Both the position numbers and the translations under genes were made by a program. Under the pieces are notes generated by a model that did not search any database, had not been told where the DNA came from, and saw only the letters and a list, made by a program, of their open reading frames with translations. A stretch of 56,646 nt of DNA from an uncultured Verrucomicrobiota bacterium (lineage in GTDB: Bacteria; Verrucomicrobiota; Kiritimatiellia; RFP12; UBA3636), in the NCBI GenBank assembly GCA_949285835.1, contig CASEAR010000110.1, forward strand, positions 1 through 56,646. Reading direction: 5' to 3'. Below are positions 34,793 to 43,494 of this stretch, in pieces (the first letter of the stretch is position 1; the number at the start of each line of letters is the position of its first letter).

Positions 34793-34967
34793 AGCCGCTG
34801 CGTGCAAAACAACCAGCGTACGATGTGGACTTTTACGCCGCTACAGAAAAAAGCGGCACATCGCACCGCAAGGCAACATTATTTTGACGGAGCAACTACA
34901 TCCGTACAACTGATCTTCACACGCGCGTTTATCCGCCGGGCGGAGGCGGATAAACGCGGAGTTTTTT
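34793..34967 (+). ncRNA. Possible structured small RNA ending in a very strong terminator
   Basis: A 14-bp perfect stem (arms 34924-34937 and 34945-34958) followed by a run of six T at 34962-34967 is an efficient plus-strand terminator, yet no plus-strand gene precedes it for thousands of bases. Two more hairpins (gccgc/gcggc near 34843-34863; acgga/tccgt near 34900-34918) and a GATAAT box at 34787-34792 lie upstream. The 34505-34790 part has no supported gene. The boundaries and the promoter are uncertain. Confidence 0.35.
34924..34967 (+). terminator. Strong orphan Rho-independent terminator
   Basis: cgcgtttatccgcc pairs with ggcggataaacgcg, then gagtttttt. Read on the minus strand no T-tract follows, so it is directional. 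The following 34968-35190 stretch holds nothing I can name. Confidence 0.85.
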
Positions 34968-35192
34968 CCGTGCAGTCATGTGGTGATGGTGGAAATAATG
35001 CCCAGGTCCGACGTTGTGCTTGCGCAGGCAATCACAAATGTTTTGATTTGCCGGCTGCCGAATGTAACGGCCGGCAGGCTCAAAACAAATGCATCGTTCA
35101 CCGTATCGAAGCCCGAGTTCCATACGGGCGCACACCGTTCACGGCGTACTCTCGTTACGTGCATCAGATTAACACAGCGTAGGCGTGCGATG

Positions 35193-35227
35193 ACAAAACA
35201 GCGGGCGCCGCAAAACGCGGCGCCCGC
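35193..35227 (-). terminator. tkt: Terminator of the transketolase gene
   Basis: gcgggcgccgc (35201-35211) and gcggcgcccgc (35217-35227) form an 11-bp stem; the minus strand then reads tgttttgt. Confidence 0.75.
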
Positions 35228-35262
35228 TTTCAGAACCAACTCAAATCTGTGCATGGTCCGCG

Positions 35263-37257
35263 TCAGACCGCCGTACTCCGCCTTATCACAGCGGCTACAT
35301 TGTCCACGGTAAAGCCGTATTTTCTCTCGAGTTCCGAATACGGCGCAGAAGCTCCGTAGGTGTCAAGAGTGATCATTTTGGCGCCGGCGCCTGCATAACG
35401 TTCCCATCCGAAAGACGAACCCGCCTCCACAACCACACGGCGGCGGCATCGCGGATCAAGCACCGAAAAACGGTATTCCTCGGGCTGTTTCTCAAACAGC
35501 TCCCATGACGGCATATTAACGACGCGCACGTTGAGATCGCCCACCGACTGTGCCGCCTTGAGCGCGGTCACCGTCTCGGAACCGGAGGCAATCACGATCA
35601 CATCCGGCACTCCGCCCACACGCTGCCACAGCACATACGCGCCCTTTTCAAGCATCGATGCCGGAGGGTACGCATTCCTGTCTATAAGAGGCAGCGTCTG
35701 ACGCGTCACCAGTATGGCCGTGGGACCGGAAGTATTGCGAAGCGCGGCAAGCCATGCTGCCGGAGTTTCCGTGGGATCCGCGGGACGGATAACAGTCACA
35801 TTTGGCATGGCGCGCAACGCGGCCAGCTGCTCCACCGGCTCGTGCGTAGGACCGTCTTCGCCGACATAGAAAGAATCATGAGAAAACACATATATCGCCG
35901 GAATGCCTGAGAGCGCAGCCACGCGGATCGCCGGTCGCATGTAGTCCGAAAACACAAAAAATGTGGCAGAAAACACGCGCAGTCCGCCATATATTATCAT
36001 CCCGTTCTGCACAGCGCACATGCCAAGTTCGCGTATGCCGAAATGGAAATTGCGTCCGGAAAAATCATCGGACGAAACCGTTCCGCCGTCCTCAATCCAG
36101 CTCTTGTTGCTCGGAGCAAGATCCGCCGAACCGCCTACGAGACACGGCATGCGCAAGGCCGCCGCCTGAATGCACGCACCGGACGCCGCGCGGGTCGCGC
36201 AGGGTTTGTCAAATACAGGGGATTCGCTGAAAAGTCCTTCCGGCACGCCGCCGCCGAAGAAGGCTTCCCACTTCGCCGCCATCTCGGGATTCCCGGAGAC
36301 CTGCTCCTTGAACATACGCTTCCACTTGCTGCACAGCCTCGCCATCGAGGAATTGCGCGCGGCAAACATCTTGCGCACGGCGTCAGGCACATAAAAATCA
36401 GCGTCCTCCGGCAAACCAAGGGCCCGCTTCGTCAACCGTTTCTCTTCCTCCCCGAGCGGCTCGCCATGCGCCTTAGCGGATCCGGCCTTGTTCGGGCTTC
36501 CCCAGCCTATCACGGTCCTGCATATAATCAGCGTAGGGGCGTCGGACTTAAGCGCGCGCCTGATCGCGGAGTCGATCTGTCCGTAGTCATGCCCGTCCAC
36601 AGAAAGGGTTTTCCAGCCGTATGCCTTGAACCGCTCCGCCGTGTTGTCGGAACTCGCCAGTCCCGCCGCGCCTTCTATGGTTATGTCGTTTGAATCATAG
36701 AATACGGTAAGTTTGCTCAATTTCAAATGCCCGGCGAGCGACGCCGCCTCGTGACTGATTCCCTCCATCATGTCGCCATCGCCGCAGAAGACATATGTCT
36801 GGTTGTCAAAAAGCGGCGCATCGGGCTTGTTGAACCTCGCCGCAAGCATCCTCTCTGCTGCGGCCATCCCTACAGCATTGGCCAGCCCCTGCCCTAGAGG
36901 CCCGGTCGTCGCCTCTACGCCGTCCGTAACTCCGAGCTCCGGATGCCCCGGTGTGCAAGAGCCAAGCTGTCTGAAATTGCGCAAGTCATCAAGCGATACT
37001 TTATAGCCGGCCAGATGAAGCAGACTGTAAAGCATCGCCGACCCATGTCCGCCGGAAAGAACAAACCTGTCGCGCGACGGCCACTTCGAGAATCTGGGAC
37101 AAGTCTTTAAATAACGCAGCCAAAGCACAGCCGCCACATCAGCCATGCCGAGAGGCAGTCCGGGATGGCCGGAATTGGCCTTCTGAATCGCATCTATCGA
37201 CAGGCCGCGTATCACATTCGCCGCAAGCCTGTACTCCTCTTGTGTAAAATTTCTCAT
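35263..37257 (-). CDS. tkt: Transketolase
   Basis: A 664-residue thiamine-diphosphate enzyme transferring two-carbon units between sugar phosphates in the non-oxidative pentose phosphate pathway. Key parts: HPGLPLGMADVAAVLW, the catalytic-histidine loop SGGHGSAMLYSLLH, GPLGQGLANAVGMA, the ThDP/metal motif GDGDMMEGISHEAASLAG through NDITIEG, and the pyrimidine-domain segments YVFSHDSFYVGEDGPTHEPV and RPADPTETPAAW. ATG 37257 is used because GGGGAAG precedes it; the frame extends to 37290 without a site. It lies 56 bases downstream of the GH4 gene, in the same direction. Confidence 0.96.
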   Translation of the reverse strand: MRNFTQEEYRLAANVIRGLSIDAIQKANSGHPGLPLGMADVAAVLWLRYLKTCPRFSKWPSRDRFVLSGGHGSAMLYSLLHLAGYKVSLDDLRNFRQLGSCTPGHPELGVTDGVEATTGPLGQGLANAVGMAAAERMLAARFNKPDAPLFDNQTYVFCGDGDMMEGISHEAASLAGHLKLSKLTVFYDSNDITIEGAAGLASSDNTAERFKAYGWKTLSVDGHDYGQIDSAIRRALKSDAPTLIICRTVIGWGSPNKAGSAKAHGEPLGEEEKRLTKRALGLPEDADFYVPDAVRKMFAARNSSMARLCSKWKRMFKEQVSGNPEMAAKWEAFFGGGVPEGLFSESPVFDKPCATRAASGACIQAAALRMPCLVGGSADLAPSNKSWIEDGGTVSSDDFSGRNFHFGIRELGMCAVQNGMIIYGGLRVFSATFFVFSDYMRPAIRVAALSGIPAIYVFSHDSFYVGEDGPTHEPVEQLAALRAMPNVTVIRPADPTETPAAWLAALRNTSGPTAILVTRQTLPLIDRNAYPPASMLEKGAYVLWQRVGGVPDVIVIASGSETVTALKAAQSVGDLNVRVVNMPSWELFEKQPEEYRFSVLDPRCRRRVVVEAGSSFGWERYAGAGAKMITLDTYGASAPYSELERKYGFTVDNVAAVIRRSTAV

Positions 37258-37313
37258 CAGGACACTTCCCCACACGCCGCAACCGGACATGCCGTAGAAA
37301 CACCGGTTATTGT

Positions 37314-38666
37314 TCAGTCAAACTTCGGCATCATACTGCCGTGCGCCTCAAACATGGCATCGCACATTGCCGTAATATCGTCTATGCTCATTTCCGCGGA
37401 AGTATGCGGATCCAGCATCGCCGCCTGATACACGAGATCGCGTTTGCGCGAAAGCGCGGCCTCTACTGTGAGCAGTTGTACGTTTATATTCGTCATATTC
37501 AGCGCTGCGCACTGCGTGGGCAGCCTTCCGACGTAGGTTCCCTGCACTCCGTTGGAATCGACAAGGCACGGCACTTCCACGACAGCATCCGCCGGAAGGT
37601 TTGTTATCAGCCCGTTGTTCAGCAAGTTTCCGCCTATGCTGTAAGGGATGTCCGTAACCATAGCCTCCATGATTCCGGAGCCGTACTCATGAGATCTGGT
37701 ATGCGTCAGCGACGGATTCTCGCAAAGCTCCTTCTGCTGTTCCGTCCATTTCCGCACCTGCTCCACACAGCGGCGCGGATACTCGTCAAGCGGTATGTTA
37801 TACTCTTCTATAAGCTCAGGATAATTCCTCTTTATCCAGTATGGCATGTACTCCGCGCTGTGCTCGCTCGACTCTGTCACGTAAAATCCGAACCTGAGCA
37901 TTATCTCTAGACGAATCATGTTGCCGCTCTTGTCCTTCCGGTCCTTAGCCATGCGCCACTGAGCAAGCTTTTCTTTTGCCGCCGCCTTTATTTCCGGATA
38001 GAGATCCCGCCCGTCAAGCGTAATATCCAACAGCCACCCCATATGGTTTATCCCCGCGGTCTTCCAGCGAAGCCCTGCGCGCTCTCCCTCGCCTGTATAG
38101 AGCCCAAGAGTATCAAGCAGACTGGATGCGCAAACCTGAACCGAATGGCAGAGTCCAACAGTCTTTATCGAAGTGCCGCGGAGCATTGCCCCTGTGATCA
38201 TGCACATCGGATTCGTGTAGTTGAGCAACCACGCATCGGGACAAACCTTTTCCATATCGGACGCAAAATCCTGCATCACCGGAATGGTGCGCAGAGCCCT
38301 GAATATTCCCCCGATGCCGAGCGTGTCTGCTATCGTCTGCCGCAGTCCGAATTTCTTCGGCACTTCAAAGTCTATCACCGTCGACGGTTCATACCCGCCC
38401 ACTTGTATGGCGTTAACGACGAAATCCGCACCTTTGAGCGCCTTCCGTCTGTTTTCTGCTCCCAGAAAAGTCTTTATGCGGGCTCTTCCGGCGTTTATGT
38501 TCTTGTTCAGCACATTAAGCATCAGCTCAGACTGCGCGAGCCTAACCCCGTCTATATCATAAAGAGCGATCTCTGAATCTTTGAGGGCTTCCCGGCACAT
38601 GCAATCGCCAAGTACGTTTTTAGCAAACACCGTGCTTCCGGCGCCCATAAAAGTTATTTTGGCCAT
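37314..38666 (-). CDS. GH4 family NAD-dependent glycosidase, MelA-type alpha-galactosidase
   Basis: 450 residues. GH4 enzymes hydrolyse glycosides by an unusual NAD+ and Mn2+ dependent oxidation-elimination mechanism. The NAD site is ITFMGAGSTVFAKNVLGD; further marks are AIQVGGYEPSTVIDFEVPKK, TIADTLGIGGIFRALRT, NYTNPMCMITGAM and the metal-binding CHSV in VGLCHSVQV. Similarity is strongest to MelA alpha-galactosidase, though alpha-galacturonidases share this pattern. ATG 38666 follows GGAGGTCGG; the longer frame to 38720 lacks a site. Cytoplasmic, co-directional with transketolase. Confidence 0.92.
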   Translation of the reverse strand: MAKITFMGAGSTVFAKNVLGDCMCREALKDSEIALYDIDGVRLAQSELMLNVLNKNINAGRARIKTFLGAENRRKALKGADFVVNAIQVGGYEPSTVIDFEVPKKFGLRQTIADTLGIGGIFRALRTIPVMQDFASDMEKVCPDAWLLNYTNPMCMITGAMLRGTSIKTVGLCHSVQVCASSLLDTLGLYTGEGERAGLRWKTAGINHMGWLLDITLDGRDLYPEIKAAAKEKLAQWRMAKDRKDKSGNMIRLEIMLRFGFYVTESSEHSAEYMPYWIKRNYPELIEEYNIPLDEYPRRCVEQVRKWTEQQKELCENPSLTHTRSHEYGSGIMEAMVTDIPYSIGGNLLNNGLITNLPADAVVEVPCLVDSNGVQGTYVGRLPTQCAALNMTNINVQLLTVEAALSRKRDLVYQAAMLDPHTSAEMSIDDITAMCDAMFEAHGSMMPKFD

Positions 38667-38754
38667 AATAAACCGACCTCCACAATGGAAAATATTGCGA
38701 ACACCGCCAGAATCCCGCATCCAGAACGGCTTCGCACATCAACGAACAACAGTG

Positions 38755-38782
38755 ATTCTACACCATATGAGCGCTTAATCAA
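38755..38782 (-). promoter_or_regulatory. Probable promoter of the GH4-transketolase operon
   Basis: On the minus strand TTGATT (38777-38782), 16 bases, TAGAAT (38755-38760), about 90 bases ahead of the GH4 start. The rest of the 38783-38914 gap shows nothing else. Confidence 0.45.
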
Positions 38783-38914
38783 AGCAAATTGCAGACTATA
38801 CGCGTTAAAATTCACTGCCCCGCAGTCCGCACCTCCGTAAATTACAGTTTTCTCCTAACTGTACTCCAATACACTCCCTCAGTTGTACACGCTCAAAAAG
38901 TACTAAAAATATGC

Positions 38915-38944
38915 TTGCACACCTGACGGACATTGTGATAGATT
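38915..38944 (+). promoter_or_regulatory. Promoter of tRNA-Gly / tRNA-Lys
   Basis: TTGCAC (38915-38920), 18 bases, TAGATT (38939-38944), 14 bases before tRNA-Gly. Confidence 0.6.
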
Positions 38945-38958
38945 ACTGTCCATTCAAA

Positions 38959-39033
38959 GCGAGCTTAGCTCAGTGGTAGAGCTCTACCTTGCCAAGGTAG
39001 ATGTCGAGGGTTCGAATCCCTTAGCTCGCTCCA
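38959..39033 (+). tRNA. tRNA-Gly (anticodon GCC)
   Basis: Acceptor gcgagct pairs with agctcgc; the anticodon stem ctacc/ggtag encloses ttgccaa (GCC); T arm agggttcgaatccct; CCA encoded at 39031-39033. Confidence 0.97.
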
Positions 39034-39040
39034 TTTTTTT

Positions 39041-39116
39041 GGGAGTATAGCTCAGTTGGTAGAGCAAGTGACTCTTAATCACTGGGTCGTGGGTTCGAAT
39101 CCCTCTACTCCTACCA
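39041..39116 (+). tRNA. tRNA-Lys (anticodon CUU)
   Basis: Acceptor gggagta pairs with tactcct (one G-T pair); anticodon stem agtga/tcact encloses ctcttaa (CTT); T arm gtgggttcgaatccc; CCA at 39114-39116. Seven bases after tRNA-Gly, so one transcript. Confidence 0.97.
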
Positions 39117-39122
39117 CCATTA

Positions 39123-39157
39123 AACCGGATGCCACAAACGCATCCGGTTTTCTTTTT
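39123..39157 (+). terminator. Terminator of the tRNA-Gly/Lys unit
   Basis: aaccggatgc (39123-39132) pairs with gcatccggtt (39140-39149), followed by ttctttttc. Confidence 0.88.
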
Positions 39158-39189
39158 CAGTATGCCCTTACTGACGTGCAGCCGGGCGT

Positions 39190-41124
39190 TCATATACGCG
39201 TAAACGCCATATTCCACGACGCACTGCCGCTGCACTCTGCATACAGGTCAAGCCTGAAAAGGGTGCCGTCCCTCCAGTTCGCCATGAACACTCCGTCAGA
39301 TTCCACGACCTTCGTTATGCCTGTGCACTTTATGCCAGACAGCGACAACCTCATCCCTGCCCATTCGAGCATCTCACCGCACTCCGAGACCACGGGAGCG
39401 GTCGGAGTATAGAGCGATATTTCGATCTTGAGAGGCAAACGGGACGACACCTGCTCCGACACAGTGACGGCCCCTGACGGCATGTCTGCGGAAAGCTTCC
39501 GGATATATTTGCATATCCCGGCGTCCTCCGGATACGCACGGCTCAAATCCAGACTCAGGAACGGATTTGCGCCGCCGTCCGAACAGCCCTCAATCTGAGC
39601 ATAAAACTGTGAGCCCGCGGTCTGTATCTTCCCGTTGAACCGCGCGGCGTTGTGTCCAAGGGCGCTTATATGCCAGGCGTTGTACCTCCTTGGGGAGAAA
39701 GTCTCACGCGTATACGTACGGTTCCCGGGGTCGACAATCACCGGTTCGCCGTCGTTGAAAATCCAGAACTGTCCGATATCGTTGTGGTTATGGCTCTCGC
39801 CGTTATGGCCGCCTTTAATTGCCGCCGCCGTGCCGGATCCGTCGCTATGCTGCCTTACAATCATTATCTGCGCGTCTTTGAAAAATACCACCGGCTCGTG
39901 TCCATACACCGTCTCATCCACCTCAGAAGGCGTCCACAGCAGATTTATAAGCATGGCCGAAACGGTATTTCCTCCGACTGAAGGAATCTTCCCGTGTCCC
40001 TTCCTGCGGGCCGCGAGAAAGGCTTTCGCATACCGTACCAGCTTCTCGCTGCCGGATAATCTGCCGAAGTAGAAGAACTCCGCCGGGTGATGTCCGGAAA
40101 ATTTTGGGCTTGCGTCCGCCGGATTCACAAACCAGTCGCCACAGATATTGGCGTCCGGGAAATATTCCGCCATGCGCTGTATAAGCGGCTCCCTGAAAAA
40201 TCTTTCTATTTGCCCCCTGTGCCCTTCATCGCACAGGAACCGCAGTTTGTTCACGAAAAGCAGCAGCATACGCCCGGCGACGCCCCAATACGACGGGCCT
40301 TCGTCGCAGGCTCCGTCCGGCTTGTACCTGGCGATGAACCGGTCGCAGGCCCTCACCAGTTTCATGCACAGGTGCGACATCCCCTCCGGATCTTCGGACG
40401 CATACCCGCATCCTGCCGCAGCGGAAATCACATTGTACGAACACCACGGAGTCCAGTTGTTGAATCCGTCAAGCCACCACTCGCCCTCTTCCATCGACAA
40501 AACCGGGAGAATTACACGCTGTTCGACTTCGCGCCGCACCCTCTCGAAGAACTCACGAGATACGCCCCTGAGGTCTTCTCCCAGCAGGAACAGCGTATCC
40601 CCGAGAACTCCGCCCGTCTGCGAAGCAAACAGATCTACACGGATCCCCGGCTTCGGGAAAGGATCCTCCCCTTCGTATGCACAATGGGACGGCACGGTCC
40701 ATATAGGCTCCGAGATCAAAGTCCATATGCCTTCAAGTATCTTCGGCAGAAACCGCCCCGACCGCTCTATGCACTCAGCCGCGACAAGCCGTGAAAGCAT
40801 AAAGCGCCTTTTGAAGTAAGGCGTCTCGTAAGGCGTGCGCAAACCCTTGCGCATGTAGTCAAACCATTGGGAAAGGGAACATTCCGGCCATGGGTCCCCG
40901 CAAGTCTCCTCCGCCCTCCTGACGATCTCGCCGCACCACTCGCGTTTCTGTTCGTCCGCAAGCAGCGCTTCCCATTCCCGTCTATGCGATGCGGAAGGGA
41001 ATTCCTCCCGCCAAAGTCCCTTTCTGAAGGACTCCAGCATAACGTTTTCGTCAACATACCTTGAAAGCAGATCCGCCTGAACCTGCGATTCTGCTGAATC
41101 CTGATCGTTCATTCTGCGCCCCAT
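39190..41124 (-). CDS. Heparinase II/III-family polysaccharide lyase
   Basis: About 644 residues. The N-terminal half is an alpha/alpha toroid (LVAAECIERSGRFLPKILEG, WWLDGFNNWTPWCSYN); the second half is the heparinase II/III beta-sandwich with the diagnostic KGGHNGESHNHNDIGQFWIF and VDPGNRTYTRETF, whose His and Tyr residues act in uronic-acid elimination. There is no signal peptide, so it may work on imported oligosaccharides. ATG 41124 is chosen because AGGA stands seven bases before; 41112 is an alternative, and the frame is open to 41253 inside the regulator gene. It lies downstream of the LacI regulator in the same transcript. Confidence 0.85.
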   Translation of the reverse strand: MGRRMNDQDSAESQVQADLLSRYVDENVMLESFRKGLWREEFPSASHRREWEALLADEQKREWCGEIVRRAEETCGDPWPECSLSQWFDYMRKGLRTPYETPYFKRRFMLSRLVAAECIERSGRFLPKILEGIWTLISEPIWTVPSHCAYEGEDPFPKPGIRVDLFASQTGGVLGDTLFLLGEDLRGVSREFFERVRREVEQRVILPVLSMEEGEWWLDGFNNWTPWCSYNVISAAAGCGYASEDPEGMSHLCMKLVRACDRFIARYKPDGACDEGPSYWGVAGRMLLLFVNKLRFLCDEGHRGQIERFFREPLIQRMAEYFPDANICGDWFVNPADASPKFSGHHPAEFFYFGRLSGSEKLVRYAKAFLAARRKGHGKIPSVGGNTVSAMLINLLWTPSEVDETVYGHEPVVFFKDAQIMIVRQHSDGSGTAAAIKGGHNGESHNHNDIGQFWIFNDGEPVIVDPGNRTYTRETFSPRRYNAWHISALGHNAARFNGKIQTAGSQFYAQIEGCSDGGANPFLSLDLSRAYPEDAGICKYIRKLSADMPSGAVTVSEQVSSRLPLKIEISLYTPTAPVVSECGEMLEWAGMRLSLSGIKCTGITKVVESDGVFMANWRDGTLFRLDLYAECSGSASWNMAFTRI

Positions 41125-41174
41125 ATTGCATCCTATGGACATTTTCACTGAAAACACTGCCCGCGGCCGCCGCC

Positions 41175-42170
41175 TCAGCGCATCGTGGAAGTCCTCTCCA
41201 CTATTTCCGGAGAGAACCGCCTGATGCGGACCGGACGTCCCTCTATCAGACAATTCAGCACCTCGACAGCTTCGCGGCCGCGAGGATGCATCTGCTGCGA
41301 CACCGAAGATATCGGCACCGTCATAAAATCACAATAGGGGGAATTATCCACCCCGAGAACCATCACATCACGCGGCACAGCGAGCCCCCCATCCGCAAGC
41401 CCGCGTATGCAACCTGCCGCCTGCTGGTCGGACTGAGCGAAAACCGCGTCGAATTTCCGCCCGGAGGATATGAAATGCTTCGCCGCCATGAGCCCGGATT
41501 CATACGTGTATGACGCTGATTTGAAGATAAGCGCCTTATCGGCCTCCAACCCTTCTTCGCGCATCGCCTGACAATATCCCTCGGTGCGGCTTGAGTCTGT
41601 GAGGATGTGCGCGATGTGCACCGCCCCCTTGCGGATAAGGTAGCGCGCTGCCTCGAACCCAAGAACTTTCTGATCCATACCGATGTTCTCCACGTCCGGA
41701 TCGGCCTTCTCATCGTATATTGTCACTATCGGAAGCCCGGTGGCCTTGACCCTCTGAAGGGGCCTGTGGTATTCGCCATTGTTAAGCCCTGCGAGAATAA
41801 GCCCGTCCATGCTGTTCGGATGCGCGCCGTCGCACAGATCCTCCAAGGCTTCCACGGTCTCGAAGAACGCGAGCACAAGCCTCAGTCTGTGCTCCATCGC
41901 CGTCTTAGAGATGCTTACAACCAAGTCTTCCATCATCTGGCTGCCGCCGATGCCGACATGATGAATGTAAACCCCTATTGTATTATGACGGCCGCTCTTT
42001 AGCGCCGCGGCGGATATGTTCTTCTTGTAACCCAGGCGCCCTGCGGATTCCAGGACTTTTTCCTTCGTCTCTCTGGCGGTGCCCGTCGTGCCAAGCCTGT
42101 CGTTCAATATTTTTGAAACAAGCGAGATCGAGACTCCGGCGTCCGCCGCTATATCTTTAAGCGAAACCAT
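41175..42170 (-). CDS. LacI-family transcriptional regulator
   Basis: 331 residues: an N-terminal helix-turn-helix (SLKDIAADAGVSISLVSKIL) with hinge helix, then a periplasmic-binding-protein-like sensor (NTIGVYIHHVGIGGSQ, DGLILAGLNNGEY, KFDAVFAQSDQQAAGCIRGL, VPRDVMVLGVDNSPYCDF). It presumably controls the surrounding polysaccharide genes in response to a released sugar. The 6-5-6 palindrome at 45780-45796 over the operon promoter is the best operator candidate. 38 bases separate it from the esterase gene upstream. Confidence 0.94.
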   Translation of the reverse strand: MVSLKDIAADAGVSISLVSKILNDRLGTTGTARETKEKVLESAGRLGYKKNISAAALKSGRHNTIGVYIHHVGIGGSQMMEDLVVSISKTAMEHRLRLVLAFFETVEALEDLCDGAHPNSMDGLILAGLNNGEYHRPLQRVKATGLPIVTIYDEKADPDVENIGMDQKVLGFEAARYLIRKGAVHIAHILTDSSRTEGYCQAMREEGLEADKALIFKSASYTYESGLMAAKHFISSGRKFDAVFAQSDQQAAGCIRGLADGGLAVPRDVMVLGVDNSPYCDFMTVPISSVSQQMHPRGREAVEVLNCLIEGRPVRIRRFSPEIVERTSTMR

Positions 42171-42208
42171 ATGCTGTCAAACCGTTGGCGTTGTGTATCT
42201 TCCTGCGT

Positions 42209-43477
42209 TCAATTCCCGAAAAAACCCAGAATGCAGTCCGCCAGAAGCTTGTGGCCTTCCGCTCCGGGGTGATTTATCCAGTTGTGAAGCTGCGAAAACG
42301 ACGGCGTGCCGCACATGTTCTGCCGGTCCCACGCCGCGCAAGTGTCAGCGACGCCGGCTCCCGCAAGAGCCGCCTCGCCCTTTATGATGCCGCGATACGC
42401 GTCCCACCTCCCGGCGTCGCCGTCAGGAGCGAACGGATTTGTGCGAATAGACGTGTGGACTATGACCTCCGTGCCGCCTTCCGCGGCCTCGCGCAGAAGC
42501 CGCCGGAACCCTTCCCGGAATTCTTCAGGCGGCACCGCCGGATTCACTCCGTCTTTGGAATGCGCATCGTTTATCCCGATCCCTATCACCGCAAGATCAG
42601 GCTTTGCATCTTTCGTCCGCTCCCTGTATGCATCCAGAACGTATTCTATGCCGCGTCCGCCGCGGAATATCTGCATCTCCGCTATGTCCGCGTCCGGGAA
42701 ACGCCTGCGCAATTCTCCCATAACGCGCCCCCTGTACGTGCCGGAATCGTCCTCCCACCACTTTCCGGCCTCAGCGCCGAGCGTTATGCTGTCCCCCACG
42801 AAGGCGATGCACACCCTGTCTCCGGCCATCAACTTCCGCCTGGTTTTTACGGCGGCCTCCGGATTCTGCGGGGGGACAACGGGCGAATCCAGACTGACCG
42901 GATACACCCCTCCCATTTCCGGCGCAATGTATATCCCGGCCACAGCCACGTGCCCGGCGTCTGGAACCGGCCTTACCGGACAAAGCAGCGATGGGACGCC
43001 CTCCACCACAGAGTGTTTCCCGGATCTGTCGCGCTGCACAAGGTCTATTCTCTGCATTCCGAACCTGACCTCCACCAGGAAACTGCCCGTCCCCGGCTCC
43101 CCCATTGCATCCCCGATAGACGCGATCTGCGCCCAGTCGTAATTCACGGCGTAATCCCGTCCCTCCGCAAGCTTCCTCCCGGAAACGGAATCGGTCACCT
43201 CCACTCCCCCGTCAAGAAGCTGTCTGTACGGCCCCCCGAGTATTATCGACCCGTCGCCGTCGTATCTGGGCGAAAGAGTCGCAGCGCCCGGGTTGCCTTT
43301 GTCCCCGGACGGCCACGCCCATCCCGGCTTCCATTGCCCGGAGAACCTCCCCGGCGCCTTGATTACCGCCTTATTGGTATACACGCCGGCAAGACCGCCG
43401 CTGCCGCCGCCGGGCTCCAGCCCGAACGCACCGCAAACCGCACACACTCCGGCCAAAACAACAAACGCCATGCGCAT
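42209..43477 (-). CDS. Secreted SGNH/GDSL-family esterase with N-terminal beta domain
   Basis: 422 residues beginning with a signal peptide (MRMAFVVLAGVCAVCGAFG). Residues ~20-200 form a beta-rich accessory domain (SIILGGPYRQLLDGGVEVTD). The SGNH hydrolase follows: block I VCIAFVGDSITLGAE with the catalytic Ser, block III VIGIGINDAHSKDG (Gly and Asn), and block V NHPGAEGHKLLAD (catalytic Asp/His). Such enzymes deacetylate or de-esterify plant or algal polysaccharides. Starts at 43477 or 43471 are equivalent; the frame is open to 43738 but that runs into the lyase gene. It follows that gene by 17 bases. Confidence 0.82.
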   Translation of the reverse strand: MRMAFVVLAGVCAVCGAFGLEPGGGSGGLAGVYTNKAVIKAPGRFSGQWKPGWAWPSGDKGNPGAATLSPRYDGDGSIILGGPYRQLLDGGVEVTDSVSGRKLAEGRDYAVNYDWAQIASIGDAMGEPGTGSFLVEVRFGMQRIDLVQRDRSGKHSVVEGVPSLLCPVRPVPDAGHVAVAGIYIAPEMGGVYPVSLDSPVVPPQNPEAAVKTRRKLMAGDRVCIAFVGDSITLGAEAGKWWEDDSGTYRGRVMGELRRRFPDADIAEMQIFRGGRGIEYVLDAYRERTKDAKPDLAVIGIGINDAHSKDGVNPAVPPEEFREGFRRLLREAAEGGTEVIVHTSIRTNPFAPDGDAGRWDAYRGIIKGEAALAGAGVADTCAAWDRQNMCGTPSFSQLHNWINHPGAEGHKLLADCILGFFGN

Positions 43478-43494
43478 TGCCGCACCGCAGCCTT

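Noticed and set aside
34459..34866. 135-codon minus-strand frame
   Set aside because: Cys/Arg-rich, no ribosome binding site, and it overlaps the putative phosphate-operon promoter.
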